Shown here in pieces: positions 17,186 through 25,870 of a stretch of DNA of 43,098 bases. The stretch's first letter is position 1. Every line of letters starts with the position of its first letter. The notes beneath the pieces are model-generated. The model was not told where the DNA came from, searched no databases, and saw nothing but the letters and a program-made list of their open reading frames with translations. Made by a program: the position numbers and the translations under genes. This DNA is from Actinomycetota bacterium. Lineage in GTDB: Bacteria; Actinomycetota; Actinomycetes; Nanopelagicales; Nanopelagicaceae. The stretch spans positions 1 through 43,098 of the forward strand of contig JABMMO010000004.1 of the NCBI GenBank assembly GCA_013205455.1. The letters run 5' to 3'.

Positions 17186-17334
17186 CTATTTTAAATACTT
17201 AACCGCAGGTTCGTAAGCATCGTAAAAAGCGATGTTCCAATTACCTTGGTTCGGATCGAACATCTGTCCGCTGATTTCACCCTGTCCGAGTGATAAGTGC
17301 TCCATTTTTCCTGATCTAATTCTTCTTCGGACAT
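17186..17334 (-). CDS. Small acidic protein gene, apparently frameshifted (about 49 aa)
   Basis: A good promoter and an AGGGAA Shine-Dalgarno (17341-17346) precede ATG at 17334, which opens MSEEELDQEK. That frame then runs into low-quality coding and stops at 17191. In the -1 frame, from the ATG at 17305 to the TAG at 17186, lies a protein-like sequence: MEHLSLGQGE, then QMFDPNQGNWNIAFYDAY, ending EPAVKYLK. The switch falls at the run GGAAAAAT; one extra A, or a -1 ribosomal slip, would join the parts into a 49-aa acidic protein. A sequencing error, a real mutation or programmed frameshifting are all possible. I do not recognise the family. Confidence 0.5.
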
Positions 17335-17378
17335 TACAAATTCCCTGAGATTTGAACATTGATTGACGTGATTAGCCA

Positions 17379-17406
17379 ATTATTACAGAGTGCCGCTTAC
17401 GGTCAA
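17379..17406 (-). promoter_or_regulatory. Putative sigma-70 promoter of the small acidic protein gene
   Basis: On the minus strand TTGACC (17401-17406) and AATAAT (17379-17384) are separated by 16 nt, close to consensus. Start would fall near 17372, leaving a leader of about 38 nt that includes the Shine-Dalgarno of the small gene. Confidence 0.5.
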
Positions 17407-17448
17407 CTCGCAAGCAAAAATTACGCCCGAGAAATAGCTGCTCTAAGT

Positions 17449-17454
17449 TAGGCT
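17449..17454 (+). promoter_or_regulatory. -10 element TAGGCT for leaderless argG mRNA
   Basis: TAGGCT ends 6 nt before the ATG at 17461. The identical hexamer at the same distance precedes the SOUL gene at 42872. It favours 17461 over the in-frame ATG at 17455 as the argG start. Confidence 0.4.
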
Positions 17455-17460
17455 ATGCCC

Positions 17461-18804
17461 ATGTCAAAAGTTCTTGCATCGCTCCCAGTTGGCGAAAAAG
17501 TCGGAATCGCATTCTCCGGAGGACTCGATACTTCAGTAGCGGTTGCCTGGATGCGCGAGAAAGGTGCGATCCCTTGCACCTATACCGCAGATCTTGGCCA
17601 ATATGACGAACCAGATATTGCTTCAATCCCGGACCGAGCAAAAGCATATGGCGCTGAAATTTCACGGTTAGTTGATTGCCGCCTTTCACTAGTTGAAGAA
17701 GGTTTTGCCGCGATTGCCTGCGGCGCATTTCATATTCGATCTGGCGGAAAACTATATTTCAATACCACCCCACTTGGTCGCGCTGTAACTGGAACGTTAT
17801 TAGTGCGCGCCATGTTGCAAGATGGCGTTTCAATTTGGGGCGATGGCTCAACTTATAAAGGTAACGACATTGAACGTTTCTATCGATATGGCCTATTGGC
17901 TAATCCAAAACTTAGAATCTATAAACCATGGTTAGATGCAGATTTCGTTGCTGAACTTGGTGGTCGAAAAGAGATGTCCGAGTGGTTGGCTAACCATAAG
18001 TTGCCTTACCGAGATAGCGTTGAAAAAGCTTATTCAACCGATGCCAACATTCTTGGCGCAACACATGAAGCAAAAACTTTGGAACTGCTTGAAACCTCAA
18101 TTGAAATCATCGAACCAATCATGGGTGTTAAATTCTGGGATCCAAAGATTTCGATCGAAAGTGAAGATGTTCGAATTGGATTTGTGCAAGGACGACCAGT
18201 TTCGATAAACGGCAAAGAGTTTAAAGATTCTGTTGCGTTGATGAATGAAGCTAATTCGGTAGGCGGCAGACATGGTCTTGGCATGTCAGACCAGATTGAA
18301 AATCGAATTATTGAAGCTAAGAGTCGTGGCATCTATGAAGCACCTGGCATGGCGCTCTTATTTATCGCATATGAAAGATTGATAAGCGCAATCCATAACG
18401 AAGACACAATCGCTAATTACCATGCCGAAGGACGTCGTTTAGGTCGATTGCTTTATGAAGGTCGCTGGCTCGATCCACAAGCGCTAATGCTTCGAGAATC
18501 CCTCCAGAGATGGGTTGCTTCTGCAGTTACTGGTGAAGTAACTATTCGACTACGTCGCGGTGATGATTATTCAATTATTAATACAACCGGTCCATCTTTT
18601 AGCTATCACCCAGATAAGTTATCGATGGAACGAACTGAAGGTGCAGCCTTCGGACCAGTTGATCGAATTGGCCAATTAACTATGCGAAATCTCGATATTG
18701 CAGATACCCGTGCCAAGTTAGAGCTATACAAAGCGCAAGGACAACTAGGTGGCGGCCAATTTAAATTAATTGGCGAGATAGATGGTGGAGATTCAAAGAG
18801 CTAA
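17461..18804 (+). CDS. argG: Argininosuccinate synthase, long (E. coli-type) form
   Basis: Joins citrulline and aspartate with ATP to make argininosuccinate in arginine synthesis. The PP-loop is AFSGGLDTSVAVAW (about residues 16-29). Long stretches match the 447-aa E. coli subgroup, for example YFNTTPLGRAVTGT, WGDGSTYKGNDIERF, KAYSTDANILGATHEAK and GGRHGLGMSDQIENRI. That subgroup differs from the roughly 400-aa form found in most actinobacteria. Start 17461 gives exactly 447 aa and aligns with the E. coli N-terminus. The gene stands alone; no argH or other arg gene is beside it. The unusual subtype may reflect old horizontal transfer, though composition looks native. Confidence 0.94.
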   Translation: MSKVLASLPVGEKVGIAFSGGLDTSVAVAWMREKGAIPCTYTADLGQYDEPDIASIPDRAKAYGAEISRLVDCRLSLVEEGFAAIACGAFHIRSGGKLYFNTTPLGRAVTGTLLVRAMLQDGVSIWGDGSTYKGNDIERFYRYGLLANPKLRIYKPWLDADFVAELGGRKEMSEWLANHKLPYRDSVEKAYSTDANILGATHEAKTLELLETSIEIIEPIMGVKFWDPKISIESEDVRIGFVQGRPVSINGKEFKDSVALMNEANSVGGRHGLGMSDQIENRIIEAKSRGIYEAPGMALLFIAYERLISAIHNEDTIANYHAEGRRLGRLLYEGRWLDPQALMLRESLQRWVASAVTGEVTIRLRRGDDYSIINTTGPSFSYHPDKLSMERTEGAAFGPVDRIGQLTMRNLDIADTRAKLELYKAQGQLGGGQFKLIGEIDGGDSKS

Positions 18805-18823
18805 TTAGTTTGCTACAAACTAG

Positions 18824-19951
18824 TTATGCTTTTAAGTTTCCACCGATTGCAATTCCTTCACGAATACATATCGCCTTTGCAATTTTAAGTGAAATCTCTA
18901 AATCTTCGTTTCCATCAGCAATTGGTTCGCCATCCTGTTTTCCAGTTGTAGCAAGAGTATGGAAAGCCGTTAGTTCAATTTCGAATGAAGGTAAATACGA
19001 CTCTGTGGTCGTATTTTCATGATCAAGTCCGATTCGTTTCGTTGAAATCAATTTTGTAGGAACTCTAAGAATATATGGGCTAGGGAAGATGATGTGATGT
19101 CCTTCGAACTCATTTACCCATCGAATTTCTTCTTGGTAAAGCGGATATTGATCTAAATAGAACCATCTAATTGTGATTCTGACATTATCGGCAGTACGTG
19201 CATGAATAATTATGGAATGAGCTTTTTCACTACCATCATTTGGCCAACGATCTACAAAATCAACTTCAGTTATATGTAGATCGAGAGCCCGTAAAACGGA
19301 TAGCTCATGAATAACGCTACCTAGAATTACATCCGTGTAAAAACTTCCAAAAGAATCCGCGGCAGCTTCACCCAGGGCAGTAACTTGGATATGACGGTCA
19401 CTGCTCTTAAATTTCTCAATTAATTCTTTTGGTGCTGGCGCAGATGTTACTGAAATTTCCGTTGTTGCAAGCTGGCTCTCACCACTTGGATGCAGCACCA
19501 CAACATCTACCGTACGTGGCCGACTCTTAATAAGTTTCTTTGCCGCCGTTACCGCGGGATCAAATGTTTTCATGTAACCGATCATCAGTTTTTTGCCAGA
19601 AGCGCTAAGTGCAACTTCGATAGATTCCATTTCTTCTCTTGAGTAGGCGAGTGGTTTTTCGCAGAATACATCTAAACCAGAATTGAGCGCACTAACTACA
19701 ACTTCAGCATGGCTTCCTGAATTTAGAATGACAACGGCATCTATTAATGAAGATGCAAACATTTCTTCGGGGGAGGGAAATCTATTAACTATTCCAAAAC
19801 GGTCGGCCAGCAAATTAGCCGCAGCAATATTAAAATCAGCAATTGCAGCAACTGCGAAGAGATCACTCCGTCGCGTGAGAATCGGCAGGTGCACGGAAGA
19901 AGCCACTAGGCCAGCACCTATTACTCCTACACGAACGATCTGATTGTTCAT
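18824..19951 (-). CDS. Gfo/Idh/MocA-family NAD(P)-dependent oxidoreductase
   Basis: A 375-aa dehydrogenase of the sugar/polyol family. The Rossmann start is VGVIGAGLVASSVHLPIL, the central motif FCEKPLA carries the catalytic lysine, and GYMKTFDP follows. The start at 19951 has GAGGAAAG just upstream; an upstream frame extension to 20080 is rejected. In this inositol island it is the only candidate for inositol 2-dehydrogenase (IolG/IdhA), a step otherwise missing. Sequence resemblance to classical IolG is weak, however, and it might oxidise the sugar released by the adjacent glycosidase. It is transcribed divergently from the GH63-like gene across an 87-nt gap, consistent with joint regulation. 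Confidence 0.85.
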   Translation of the reverse strand: MNNQIVRVGVIGAGLVASSVHLPILTRRSDLFAVAAIADFNIAAANLLADRFGIVNRFPSPEEMFASSLIDAVVILNSGSHAEVVVSALNSGLDVFCEKPLAYSREEMESIEVALSASGKKLMIGYMKTFDPAVTAAKKLIKSRPRTVDVVVLHPSGESQLATTEISVTSAPAPKELIEKFKSSDRHIQVTALGEAAADSFGSFYTDVILGSVIHELSVLRALDLHITEVDFVDRWPNDGSEKAHSIIIHARTADNVRITIRWFYLDQYPLYQEEIRWVNEFEGHHIIFPSPYILRVPTKLISTKRIGLDHENTTTESYLPSFEIELTAFHTLATTGKQDGEPIADGNEDLEISLKIAKAICIREGIAIGGNLKA

Positions 19952-19959
19952 GCTTTCCT

Positions 19960-20002
19960 CCAAATTAAGTGACTTATTTCCATTAAATCTTAGCGAATTT
20001 GG
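19960..20002. promoter_or_regulatory. Inverted repeats in the divergent Gfo/Idh - glycosidase promoter region
   Basis: CCAAATT (19960-19966) and AATTTGG (19996-20002) form perfect 7-bp arms 29 nt apart. Inside is an 11-bp palindrome TAAGTGACTTA (19966-19976). The position between two divergent sugar genes suits an operator. AATAAT at 20026-20031 is a possible -10 for the rightward gene. No regulator gene is adjacent. Confidence 0.35.
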
Positions 20003-20038
20003 TAAAAAGTAGCGAGTATCTACAGAATAATTCGAAGC

Positions 20039-21322
20039 ATGATGGAAAAAAGTAGCGCACCTACAACGGAAGACCTGCAATGGTTAAAAACGGTAGTAAC
20101 AAATATCCATATAAAAAATCGCCAGCGCGGCCACGCAACTTGGTCTGGCCATGATTTTGATTTCACCTGTCCTTCGTCGGTAACTTACCCATTTCAATGG
20201 TTCTGGGATTCCTGTTTTCATGCAATTGCGCTGAGCCACATTGATTTGGCGAAAGCTGAAGCAGAGATAAAAAGTCTATTAAAGAATCAACATGATGATG
20301 GTTTTGTTTCGCACGTGACATTCTGGCAACGCGATAGTTTTGAAGAGATGGTTTCGACTTATGCGATTGCTTTCCGTTCGAAATACTTATCAGATGAGAT
20401 GCAGCCACCCTTATTAGCTGAAGCAGTGCAAGCTGTCGCGCAACGTGGCCGCGGTGCTGAATTCATTAACGAAGTATTGCCGAGCGTTCGTAGATTCTAT
20501 GAATGGTTGCATAACGTTAGAAATCCATTTGATGACGGGTTAATTCGCGTGGTCCAACCCGATGAGACTGGCCTCGATCACTCTCCTAAGTGGGATGAGC
20601 TAATGAACATTCAAGATGAAGAGCACGATAGTTGGGATCGTGGTTGGCACTCAATTTGTGACCCTTACGATAAATTTAATCGAGATCCAAAGAAGATGAT
20701 TGCGTTAAATCATTTTGTTGTTGCAGATGTAATGGTAAATGTTATTTATATTGAAAATTTAAGAGTTCTTGCAGAGCTTTGCCTGCAAGTTAAAGATGAG
20801 GCTGGCGCTGCTATTTATATAGCTCGTGCAGCGAAAGCTCGAGATTCCTTAGAAGAACTTTGTTGGGATGAAACAGATGGTCTCTATTACGATGTAAACG
20901 GCAAAGAGAATCAGAAACTTCGAGTTAATACATTTACCTCGCTAATGCCGCTCTTGTTGGCAGATTTAGCGCCTAAAAAAGTCGAAGCATTGATGGCTCA
21001 TCTGCTCAATCCAGACGAGTATTGGGCGGAATTTCCAATACCGAGCACTGCAATGAACCACCCGACTTATCGTCCAGAAACGGTTGGCGGAAATCTAGTG
21101 TGGCGCGGACCAACTTGGATTAATAGCAATTGGTATTTAGCGCGCGGTTTAATGCGACATGGCAGAGTAGATCTTGCTCGAGTGATTGCTAATCAAAGTA
21201 TTTTAGCGATGCGTAAAAGTGGTGTCCGTGAGTATTACAACCCGCAAACCGCATCTGGCCGCGGCGCACCAGATTTTAGTTGGTCAACTATTCTCCTTGA
21301 TTTGGTTATGATGGTTCTCTAA
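20039..21322 (+). CDS. GH63-like glycoside hydrolase (mannosylglycerate hydrolase-like)
   Basis: A 427-aa (alpha/alpha)6-barrel hydrolase of the MGH1/GH63 type. Marker segments are PFQWFWDSCFHAIALS, PDETGLDHSPKWD with the probable acid D180, and REYYNPQTASGRGAPDFSWS with the probable base E398. These positions correspond to D182 and E419 of the Thermus mannosylglycerate hydrolase as I recall it. There is no signal peptide, so the substrate is cleaved in the cytosol. Candidates are mannosyl- or glucosylglycerate or another short glycoside. ATGs at 20039 and 20042 are both possible. The stop overlaps the next start (TAATG), so the TIM-barrel protein downstream is its likely partner. Substrate is not known. 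Confidence 0.78.
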   Translation: MMEKSSAPTTEDLQWLKTVVTNIHIKNRQRGHATWSGHDFDFTCPSSVTYPFQWFWDSCFHAIALSHIDLAKAEAEIKSLLKNQHDDGFVSHVTFWQRDSFEEMVSTYAIAFRSKYLSDEMQPPLLAEAVQAVAQRGRGAEFINEVLPSVRRFYEWLHNVRNPFDDGLIRVVQPDETGLDHSPKWDELMNIQDEEHDSWDRGWHSICDPYDKFNRDPKKMIALNHFVVADVMVNVIYIENLRVLAELCLQVKDEAGAAIYIARAAKARDSLEELCWDETDGLYYDVNGKENQKLRVNTFTSLMPLLLADLAPKKVEALMAHLLNPDEYWAEFPIPSTAMNHPTYRPETVGGNLVWRGPTWINSNWYLARGLMRHGRVDLARVIANQSILAMRKSGVREYYNPQTASGRGAPDFSWSTILLDLVMMVL

Positions 21323-22203
21323 TGACAAATCCGAGAGTTAGATTGCACAATGCAAAAGTTGGCATAGTTCCATTGAATTGGAAATATGATCCAAACCAAA
21401 AAGAGAAATTCCTTTCAGAAATTGCGCAATATGGTTTTGCAGGAATTCAAGTTTCAGGTGAACAAGCCGAATCCTCGGAATTTCGCGAGTTGATGAAAAA
21501 ATATAACGTTGCGCCTGCCGAACAATATTTGCCAATTAAATGTAATGAGGATGGTCTGCTGCCAGGAGCCGAAGCCGAAGCTGAGTTAATAATTAAGCAA
21601 GCTGGGGGTGCTGGCGTTGAAATGATCGTCTTTGCGGCGGATGGCTCCGAAGATCGCGACCGGAGCGCTGGAAATGCGGATAACGGTCCCGGACTTTCCG
21701 AAATGGGATTTAAAGTTATGGCCGAATTTGTGGAGCGCCATGCGGCAGTTGCAGCAACGCACGGAATGAAATCTTCATTTCATCCACATGGTGCTACTTA
21801 TATTGAAACTCCGCGTGAAACTAAGAAGCTAATGGCGATGTTAAGTGAAAAAATTGGGCTCTGTTTAGATGTTGGACATTGGATTGTTGGCGGCGGCGAT
21901 CCAGTTCTAGCGGTAGCCGAATATGGCGATCGGATTTCACATGTTCACGTAAAAGATGTGAGCGGCGATGTGTTGGCAAAAATGATCTCAAAAGAAGTTG
22001 AAACCATGGGTTTTGCCGTTGATGAATTAAAACTCTTTGTTCCAGCTGGCACCGGTCTATTAAAAGTTAAAGAGTTATTTATTGCGCTCGATAAATTAAA
22101 TTATTCTGGATGGTTAATGAGCGAACAGGACACTGCTTGGGAGCCTTCGCAAGAAGCCTCTGCGGTGTCAATGGCCAATATCCAAGCTGCGTTAACTAGC
22201 TAA
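21322..22203 (+). CDS. IolE-like sugar phosphate isomerase/epimerase (xylose isomerase-like TIM barrel)
   Basis: A 293-aa TIM-barrel enzyme of the AP-endonuclease-2/xylose-isomerase-like group. Metal-site segments are SSFHPHGATYIETP, LCLDVGHWIVGGGDP, HVHVKDV and the C-terminal MSEQDTAW. It resembles the iolE product at 26700 in several of these blocks but has a different N-terminus (no SWGVCE signature) and is probably not the standard inosose dehydratase. It starts on the last base of the glycosidase stop (TAATG coupling). Possible roles are an inosose isomerase (IolI-type), 2-keto-inositol dehydratase variant or ketose epimerase. Its end overlaps the convergent iolD stop by 4 nt. Confidence 0.8.
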   Translation: MTNPRVRLHNAKVGIVPLNWKYDPNQKEKFLSEIAQYGFAGIQVSGEQAESSEFRELMKKYNVAPAEQYLPIKCNEDGLLPGAEAEAELIIKQAGGAGVEMIVFAADGSEDRDRSAGNADNGPGLSEMGFKVMAEFVERHAAVAATHGMKSSFHPHGATYIETPRETKKLMAMLSEKIGLCLDVGHWIVGGGDPVLAVAEYGDRISHVHVKDVSGDVLAKMISKEVETMGFAVDELKLFVPAGTGLLKVKELFIALDKLNYSGWLMSEQDTAWEPSQEASAVSMANIQAALTS

Positions 22204-24029
22204 AACTTTCGCTGGGCTTTCTTCCCATCAATTAATTTAGCACGAGCTTCTTGAATTGATTTCTTATCAGAAACTTCAGGAATACCAACTTCCCAGAATG
22301 CGCCACCTTCGGTCCAAGTAGTTGGAGCAGTGTCGATAACAATTACTACAACTTCTTTAGAGTCAGCATTTGCCAGTAATTGCTTTGTTAGTTCTGAAAT
22401 TGAAGTAACTCGATGGGTATTAGCTCCCATAGATTTTGCATGAGCAACAAAATCGACCCTGGCAGCAGATTCATTTTCAGTAATCATGGTTCTAAATGAA
22501 GCTGCGCCATTTCCAGTTTGCAACCTTGAGATCACGGCGAAGCCACCGTTATCGCAGAGTATTAAAGTCAATGGATATCCATGGAGTACGGCGCTATAAA
22601 TATCCGAATTGAGCATCATGTAAGAACCATCGCCGGTCATTGCAATGACTCGGCCGGTTTTCTTCATATCTTTTTGCGCAATTGCAGCTCCGAATGCGCC
22701 GCTGATTTCATAGCCCATGCATGAAAAACCATATTCACAATCAAATGATGCGATTGATTTAGCAAGCCAATTGTTATTTAACTCGCCGGGTAAACCTCCA
22801 GCTGCCGTTAATACATAATCTTCAGGTCGAGCAGTTTCATTAGCCGCAATTACAACTTGGGCATAAGTTGGTAAATCGGACTTCAATTTTTCGCGGCTAG
22901 TGCGTAATACCACGTTGCTATTTTTTAACGATTTAGCTCGAGCGATCCAATTCGCTCTATTAGTAGGTTTAACTTGAATGCGTAGCTCTGAAATCGTGGC
23001 CAGCGCATCGCCCACCACAGCGATTGCACGTCGTTTTGTAGCATCAAATCGAGCGGCATTTATAGCGACGATATCTTTATCTCCAAATAAGGTCCAAGAA
23101 CCAGTTGTGAAATCTTGCAACCGAGTTCCGATTGCAATAATTAAATCGGATTCACTTACCAATTCATTAACTGGATCTGAGCCAGTAACACCTAGTGGGC
23201 CAACAAGCAGGGGATCATTCCACGGGAGCGAAGATTTTCCTGCCATAGTTTCAACTACAGGAATCTGTTGTTCTTTTGCGAAGGCTGCAAGTTCTTTTTC
23301 GGCAAGTGAGTAATGAACGCCACCGCCTGCAACCAGGATTGGTCGCTTGGCGTTATTTATCAGCGCAACGCATTTATTCAATTCACTCAAATCTGGGCGA
23401 GGTCTTGGAATTTCATGAATAGTTTCGTTAAAGAATTCTGCTGGATAATCAAACGCTGTTGCTTGCACATCTTGTGGCAACGCAAAAAAAGTTGGGCCGC
23501 AACTAGCTGGATCTAACATCGTCATCAAGGCTTGCGGTAACGCAGTTAAAATTTGTGAAGGGTTAGTAATCCGATCCCAGAATCTAACTACTGGGCGGAA
23601 GGCGTCGTTAACAGTGGTTGAAGGTTCACCAAAATGTTCAACTTGTTGCAGCACTGGGTCTGGATTTCTACTTTGAAAAGTATCGCCAACTAAAATTAAC
23701 ATCGGTAATCGATTTGCTAACGCAGTTCCGGCTGCAGTAACCACATTTAGCGCACCTGGTCCGATTGAAGTTGTTACTACCATGCACTGTTGGCGGCGCA
23801 TTGCTTTCGCATAAGCTACAGCAGCTAAACCCATGCCTTCTTCACTCTGGCCACGGAATGTTTTCATCTCATTTTGTGAATCAAAGAGCGCATCACCAAG
23901 ACTTAACGCATTGCCATGTCCAAAAATTGCAAATGTTCCAGCAAAGTAAGGTTTAACTTCACCATTAATAATTATTTTTTGCGCGGTCAACCAGCGAACT
24001 ATGGCTTGCGATGTAGTCATCAAAGTCAT
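22200..24029 (-). CDS. iolD: 3D-(3,5/4)-trihydroxycyclohexane-1,2-dione hydrolase IolD
   Basis: ThDP-dependent enzyme that opens the inositol ring by C-C hydrolysis, producing 5-deoxy-D-glucuronate. The N-terminal PYR domain has the catalytic glutamate in GQSEEGMGLAAVAYAK. The central domain contains RPILVAGGGVHYS, and the C-terminal PP domain has the Mg/ThDP motif starting GDGSYMMLNSDIYSAV and ending LCDNGG. ATG at 24029 overlaps the iolB stop in ATGA, giving 609 aa; the frame extends to 24077 inside iolB and ATG 24020 is an alternative. It is third in iolC-iolB-iolD. Acetolactate synthase relatives are excluded by the context and by IolD-type motifs such as LVGDTFQSRNPDPVLQQVEH. Confidence 0.94.
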   Translation of the reverse strand: MTLMTTSQAIVRWLTAQKIIINGEVKPYFAGTFAIFGHGNALSLGDALFDSQNEMKTFRGQSEEGMGLAAVAYAKAMRRQQCMVVTTSIGPGALNVVTAAGTALANRLPMLILVGDTFQSRNPDPVLQQVEHFGEPSTTVNDAFRPVVRFWDRITNPSQILTALPQALMTMLDPASCGPTFFALPQDVQATAFDYPAEFFNETIHEIPRPRPDLSELNKCVALINNAKRPILVAGGGVHYSLAEKELAAFAKEQQIPVVETMAGKSSLPWNDPLLVGPLGVTGSDPVNELVSESDLIIAIGTRLQDFTTGSWTLFGDKDIVAINAARFDATKRRAIAVVGDALATISELRIQVKPTNRANWIARAKSLKNSNVVLRTSREKLKSDLPTYAQVVIAANETARPEDYVLTAAGGLPGELNNNWLAKSIASFDCEYGFSCMGYEISGAFGAAIAQKDMKKTGRVIAMTGDGSYMMLNSDIYSAVLHGYPLTLILCDNGGFAVISRLQTGNGAASFRTMITENESAARVDFVAHAKSMGANTHRVTSISELTKQLLANADSKEVVVIVIDTAPTTWTEGGAFWEVGIPEVSDKKSIQEARAKLIDGKKAQRKF

Positions 24030-24904
24030 TGCTTCACCTGCCAGGGAGCTCGGGGATCGGGAATTTGGTGCTTCCAACTATCTCTAAGCCAAGCATGGTT
24101 GGGATCGTCGCAAAAATCCATAGTGCGCTTTCGGCTCGGACCTGCGAGAACATTTAAGTAGTACATCGGATAACCCGGCATCGCAGCGCAAGGACCGTGG
24201 TAACCCCGCGGGACTAAGTAAATGTCACCATCATGAATAGTTACGGTCTCATCAAAGAAATCAGGATCTTCCGGCGCAGAGTAAGTTCGATGAAGTCCGA
24301 AACCCTCGCTATCGCCATGTACACTCGATATTTTTCCAATTCTAAAATAATAAATTTCTTCATTCTCAACATCGCAACCCTTGATGCCATCATGTCGATG
24401 TGGCGGAAAGCTAGATACATTGCCATCCGGAGTGATAATTTCAACAGCCATTAATTTTTCAGCGTTAGGGAATACTTCTGGGTGCATGAAGGGGCGAACT
24501 TCGCGAGTAGCCATTCCTGCTCCACGAATTTCTACCTTGCTTATTTTTTCAACATAGCAACTTGGGAAGTTTGATTTTACTGAAGCGGTAGCAATCGCAA
24601 CTTCTCCGGCAGTTTCTGTAATTATCTCAACCTTTTCATTTGATGCGATATATACCCAATCACTTGCGCCAGCAAAAACTCCAGATCGCCCAACTAATAA
24701 ATGTTCATTGCCGGAGACGTTAACTTTGAAATTTTGTAGGTTTAATGGAATTAGAGCTGCTTCAATATCTCCAGAAAAGTATTGAGAAATATCGGTTTTC
24801 CCAGCCGTGATGCTTATTACTTGTAATCCGGAATATCGCCACCCGGCCATTTCTGGAGTTATCGATTTAACGCCAGAGCTAAATGGGAAGAAGCGTTCGC
24901 TCAC
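24026..24904 (-). CDS. iolB: 5-deoxy-glucuronate isomerase IolB
   Basis: Converts 5-deoxy-D-glucuronate, the IolD product, to 5-dehydro-2-deoxy-D-gluconate (2-deoxy-5-keto-gluconate). The double-cupin metal site is visible as SSFPPHRHD, NEEIYYFRIG, and the later histidine in RGYHGPCAAMPGYPMYYLN. Length is 292 aa, slightly above the usual 270. Start and stop both overlap neighbours by 4 nt (iolC upstream, iolD downstream), so the three proteins should be made in fixed ratio. Confidence 0.94.
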   Translation of the reverse strand: MSERFFPFSSGVKSITPEMAGWRYSGLQVISITAGKTDISQYFSGDIEAALIPLNLQNFKVNVSGNEHLLVGRSGVFAGASDWVYIASNEKVEIITETAGEVAIATASVKSNFPSCYVEKISKVEIRGAGMATREVRPFMHPEVFPNAEKLMAVEIITPDGNVSSFPPHRHDGIKGCDVENEEIYYFRIGKISSVHGDSEGFGLHRTYSAPEDPDFFDETVTIHDGDIYLVPRGYHGPCAAMPGYPMYYLNVLAGPSRKRTMDFCDDPNHAWLRDSWKHQIPDPRAPWQVKQ

Positions 24905-25842
24905 TTTGAACGCTCCATCAATTCTCGAACTTGAACTTCAGTCGGCATTGCATCACTGCACATTAATTGGGAAGCAACATAAGCTCCAGCGCCATTTGCA
25001 AAGGAGACTGAATCTTCTGGACTCCAGCCAGATAAGAGCCCATGTACTACGCCCGCACCAAATGCATCGCCGGCACCTAAGCCACATTTAGTTTTTATAC
25101 GTAGCCCTGGAATTGCAGTGGCGCTATTTCCATGAGCTACCAATACGCCAGTAGAACCACCTTTAACGATCGCCAATTTCGGGCCCATGGAGAGCAAGGC
25201 AGCCGCGAATTCTGCAGCGCTAGAGTTTTTCGGTAAGCCAGTTGCTACCGCGCACTCTTCCAAGTTTCCAATTGCGATAGTTGCATACTTAACTGCAGCA
25301 GAAATATCTTTATGAGCAATTTCAGGCGAACTCCAAAACGAAGGTCGATAATCAAGATCAAAGATTACTTCGCCACTTCGTACTTTAAGCAACTCAATTA
25401 CAGTATTGGAAAGCGGTGTTTGTGAAAGGGTAGACCCAGTAAACCAAAAATATTTTGCGGATTGAACTGCTTTGGTTAACCCTTCTGAATTTTCTACTTT
25501 TGTATCTGGCGCGCTGCTATCGCGATAAAAAATAAATTCAGGGTTATCTGGATCTTTAATACCCGCAACCACAATCGGGGTCTTCCCAGTTGGAGTTTTA
25601 ATTACAAATTCTGTTGAAACGCTGAATTTTTTTAATTCGTCAATCGCAAATTTGCCGAGCGCATCGCTGGCAACTCCAGTTATTACTGCGGTTTTATGGC
25701 CATATCTAGCAGTTCCAATCGCAACATTTGTAGGGCTGCCACCCACAGATTTCTGAAATGTTTGCGGATCAGATAAGCCGTGACCTTCTTCTTGCCCATA
25801 TAAATCAACGCTAATTCGGCCAATGGTGAGGAGGTCTAACAT
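24901..25842 (-). CDS. iolC: 5-dehydro-2-deoxygluconokinase IolC (PfkB family)
   Basis: ATP-dependent kinase acting on 5-dehydro-2-deoxygluconate (2-deoxy-5-keto-gluconate), the IolB product. PfkB signatures are SVGGSPTNVAIGTARYG near the N-terminus and CGLGAGDAFGAGVVHGLL with the catalytic aspartate. Context with iolB and iolD identifies it as IolC rather than fructokinase. Length is 313 aa. The ATG at 25842 has no usable Shine-Dalgarno, but TAGAAT ends 6 nt upstream, suggesting a leaderless mRNA that serves iolC-iolB-iolD. The aldolase that should split the product (IolJ) is not in the window. Confidence 0.92.
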   Translation of the reverse strand: MLDLLTIGRISVDLYGQEEGHGLSDPQTFQKSVGGSPTNVAIGTARYGHKTAVITGVASDALGKFAIDELKKFSVSTEFVIKTPTGKTPIVVAGIKDPDNPEFIFYRDSSAPDTKVENSEGLTKAVQSAKYFWFTGSTLSQTPLSNTVIELLKVRSGEVIFDLDYRPSFWSSPEIAHKDISAAVKYATIAIGNLEECAVATGLPKNSSAAEFAAALLSMGPKLAIVKGGSTGVLVAHGNSATAIPGLRIKTKCGLGAGDAFGAGVVHGLLSGWSPEDSVSFANGAGAYVASQLMCSDAMPTEVQVRELMERSK

Positions 25843-25848
25843 GTGTGG

Positions 25849-25854
25849 ATTCTA
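25849..25854 (-). promoter_or_regulatory. -10 element TAGAAT of the iolCBD transcript
   Basis: TAGAAT on the minus strand lies 6 nt before the iolC ATG, so the first transcribed base would be the A of ATG. The putative operator at 25871-25900 overlaps the expected -35 zone. Confidence 0.45.
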
Positions 25855-25870
25855 CCGATATGCGCGTAGC

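Noticed and set aside
19952..20080. Upstream extension of the Gfo/Idh gene
   Set aside because: It runs into the divergent glycosidase and lacks a ribosome-binding site, whereas 19951 has one and begins the Rossmann fold properly.
22978..23313. 111-codon open frame on the plus strand within iolD
   Set aside because: Antisense to the ThDP enzyme, with low-complexity Ser/Ala content.
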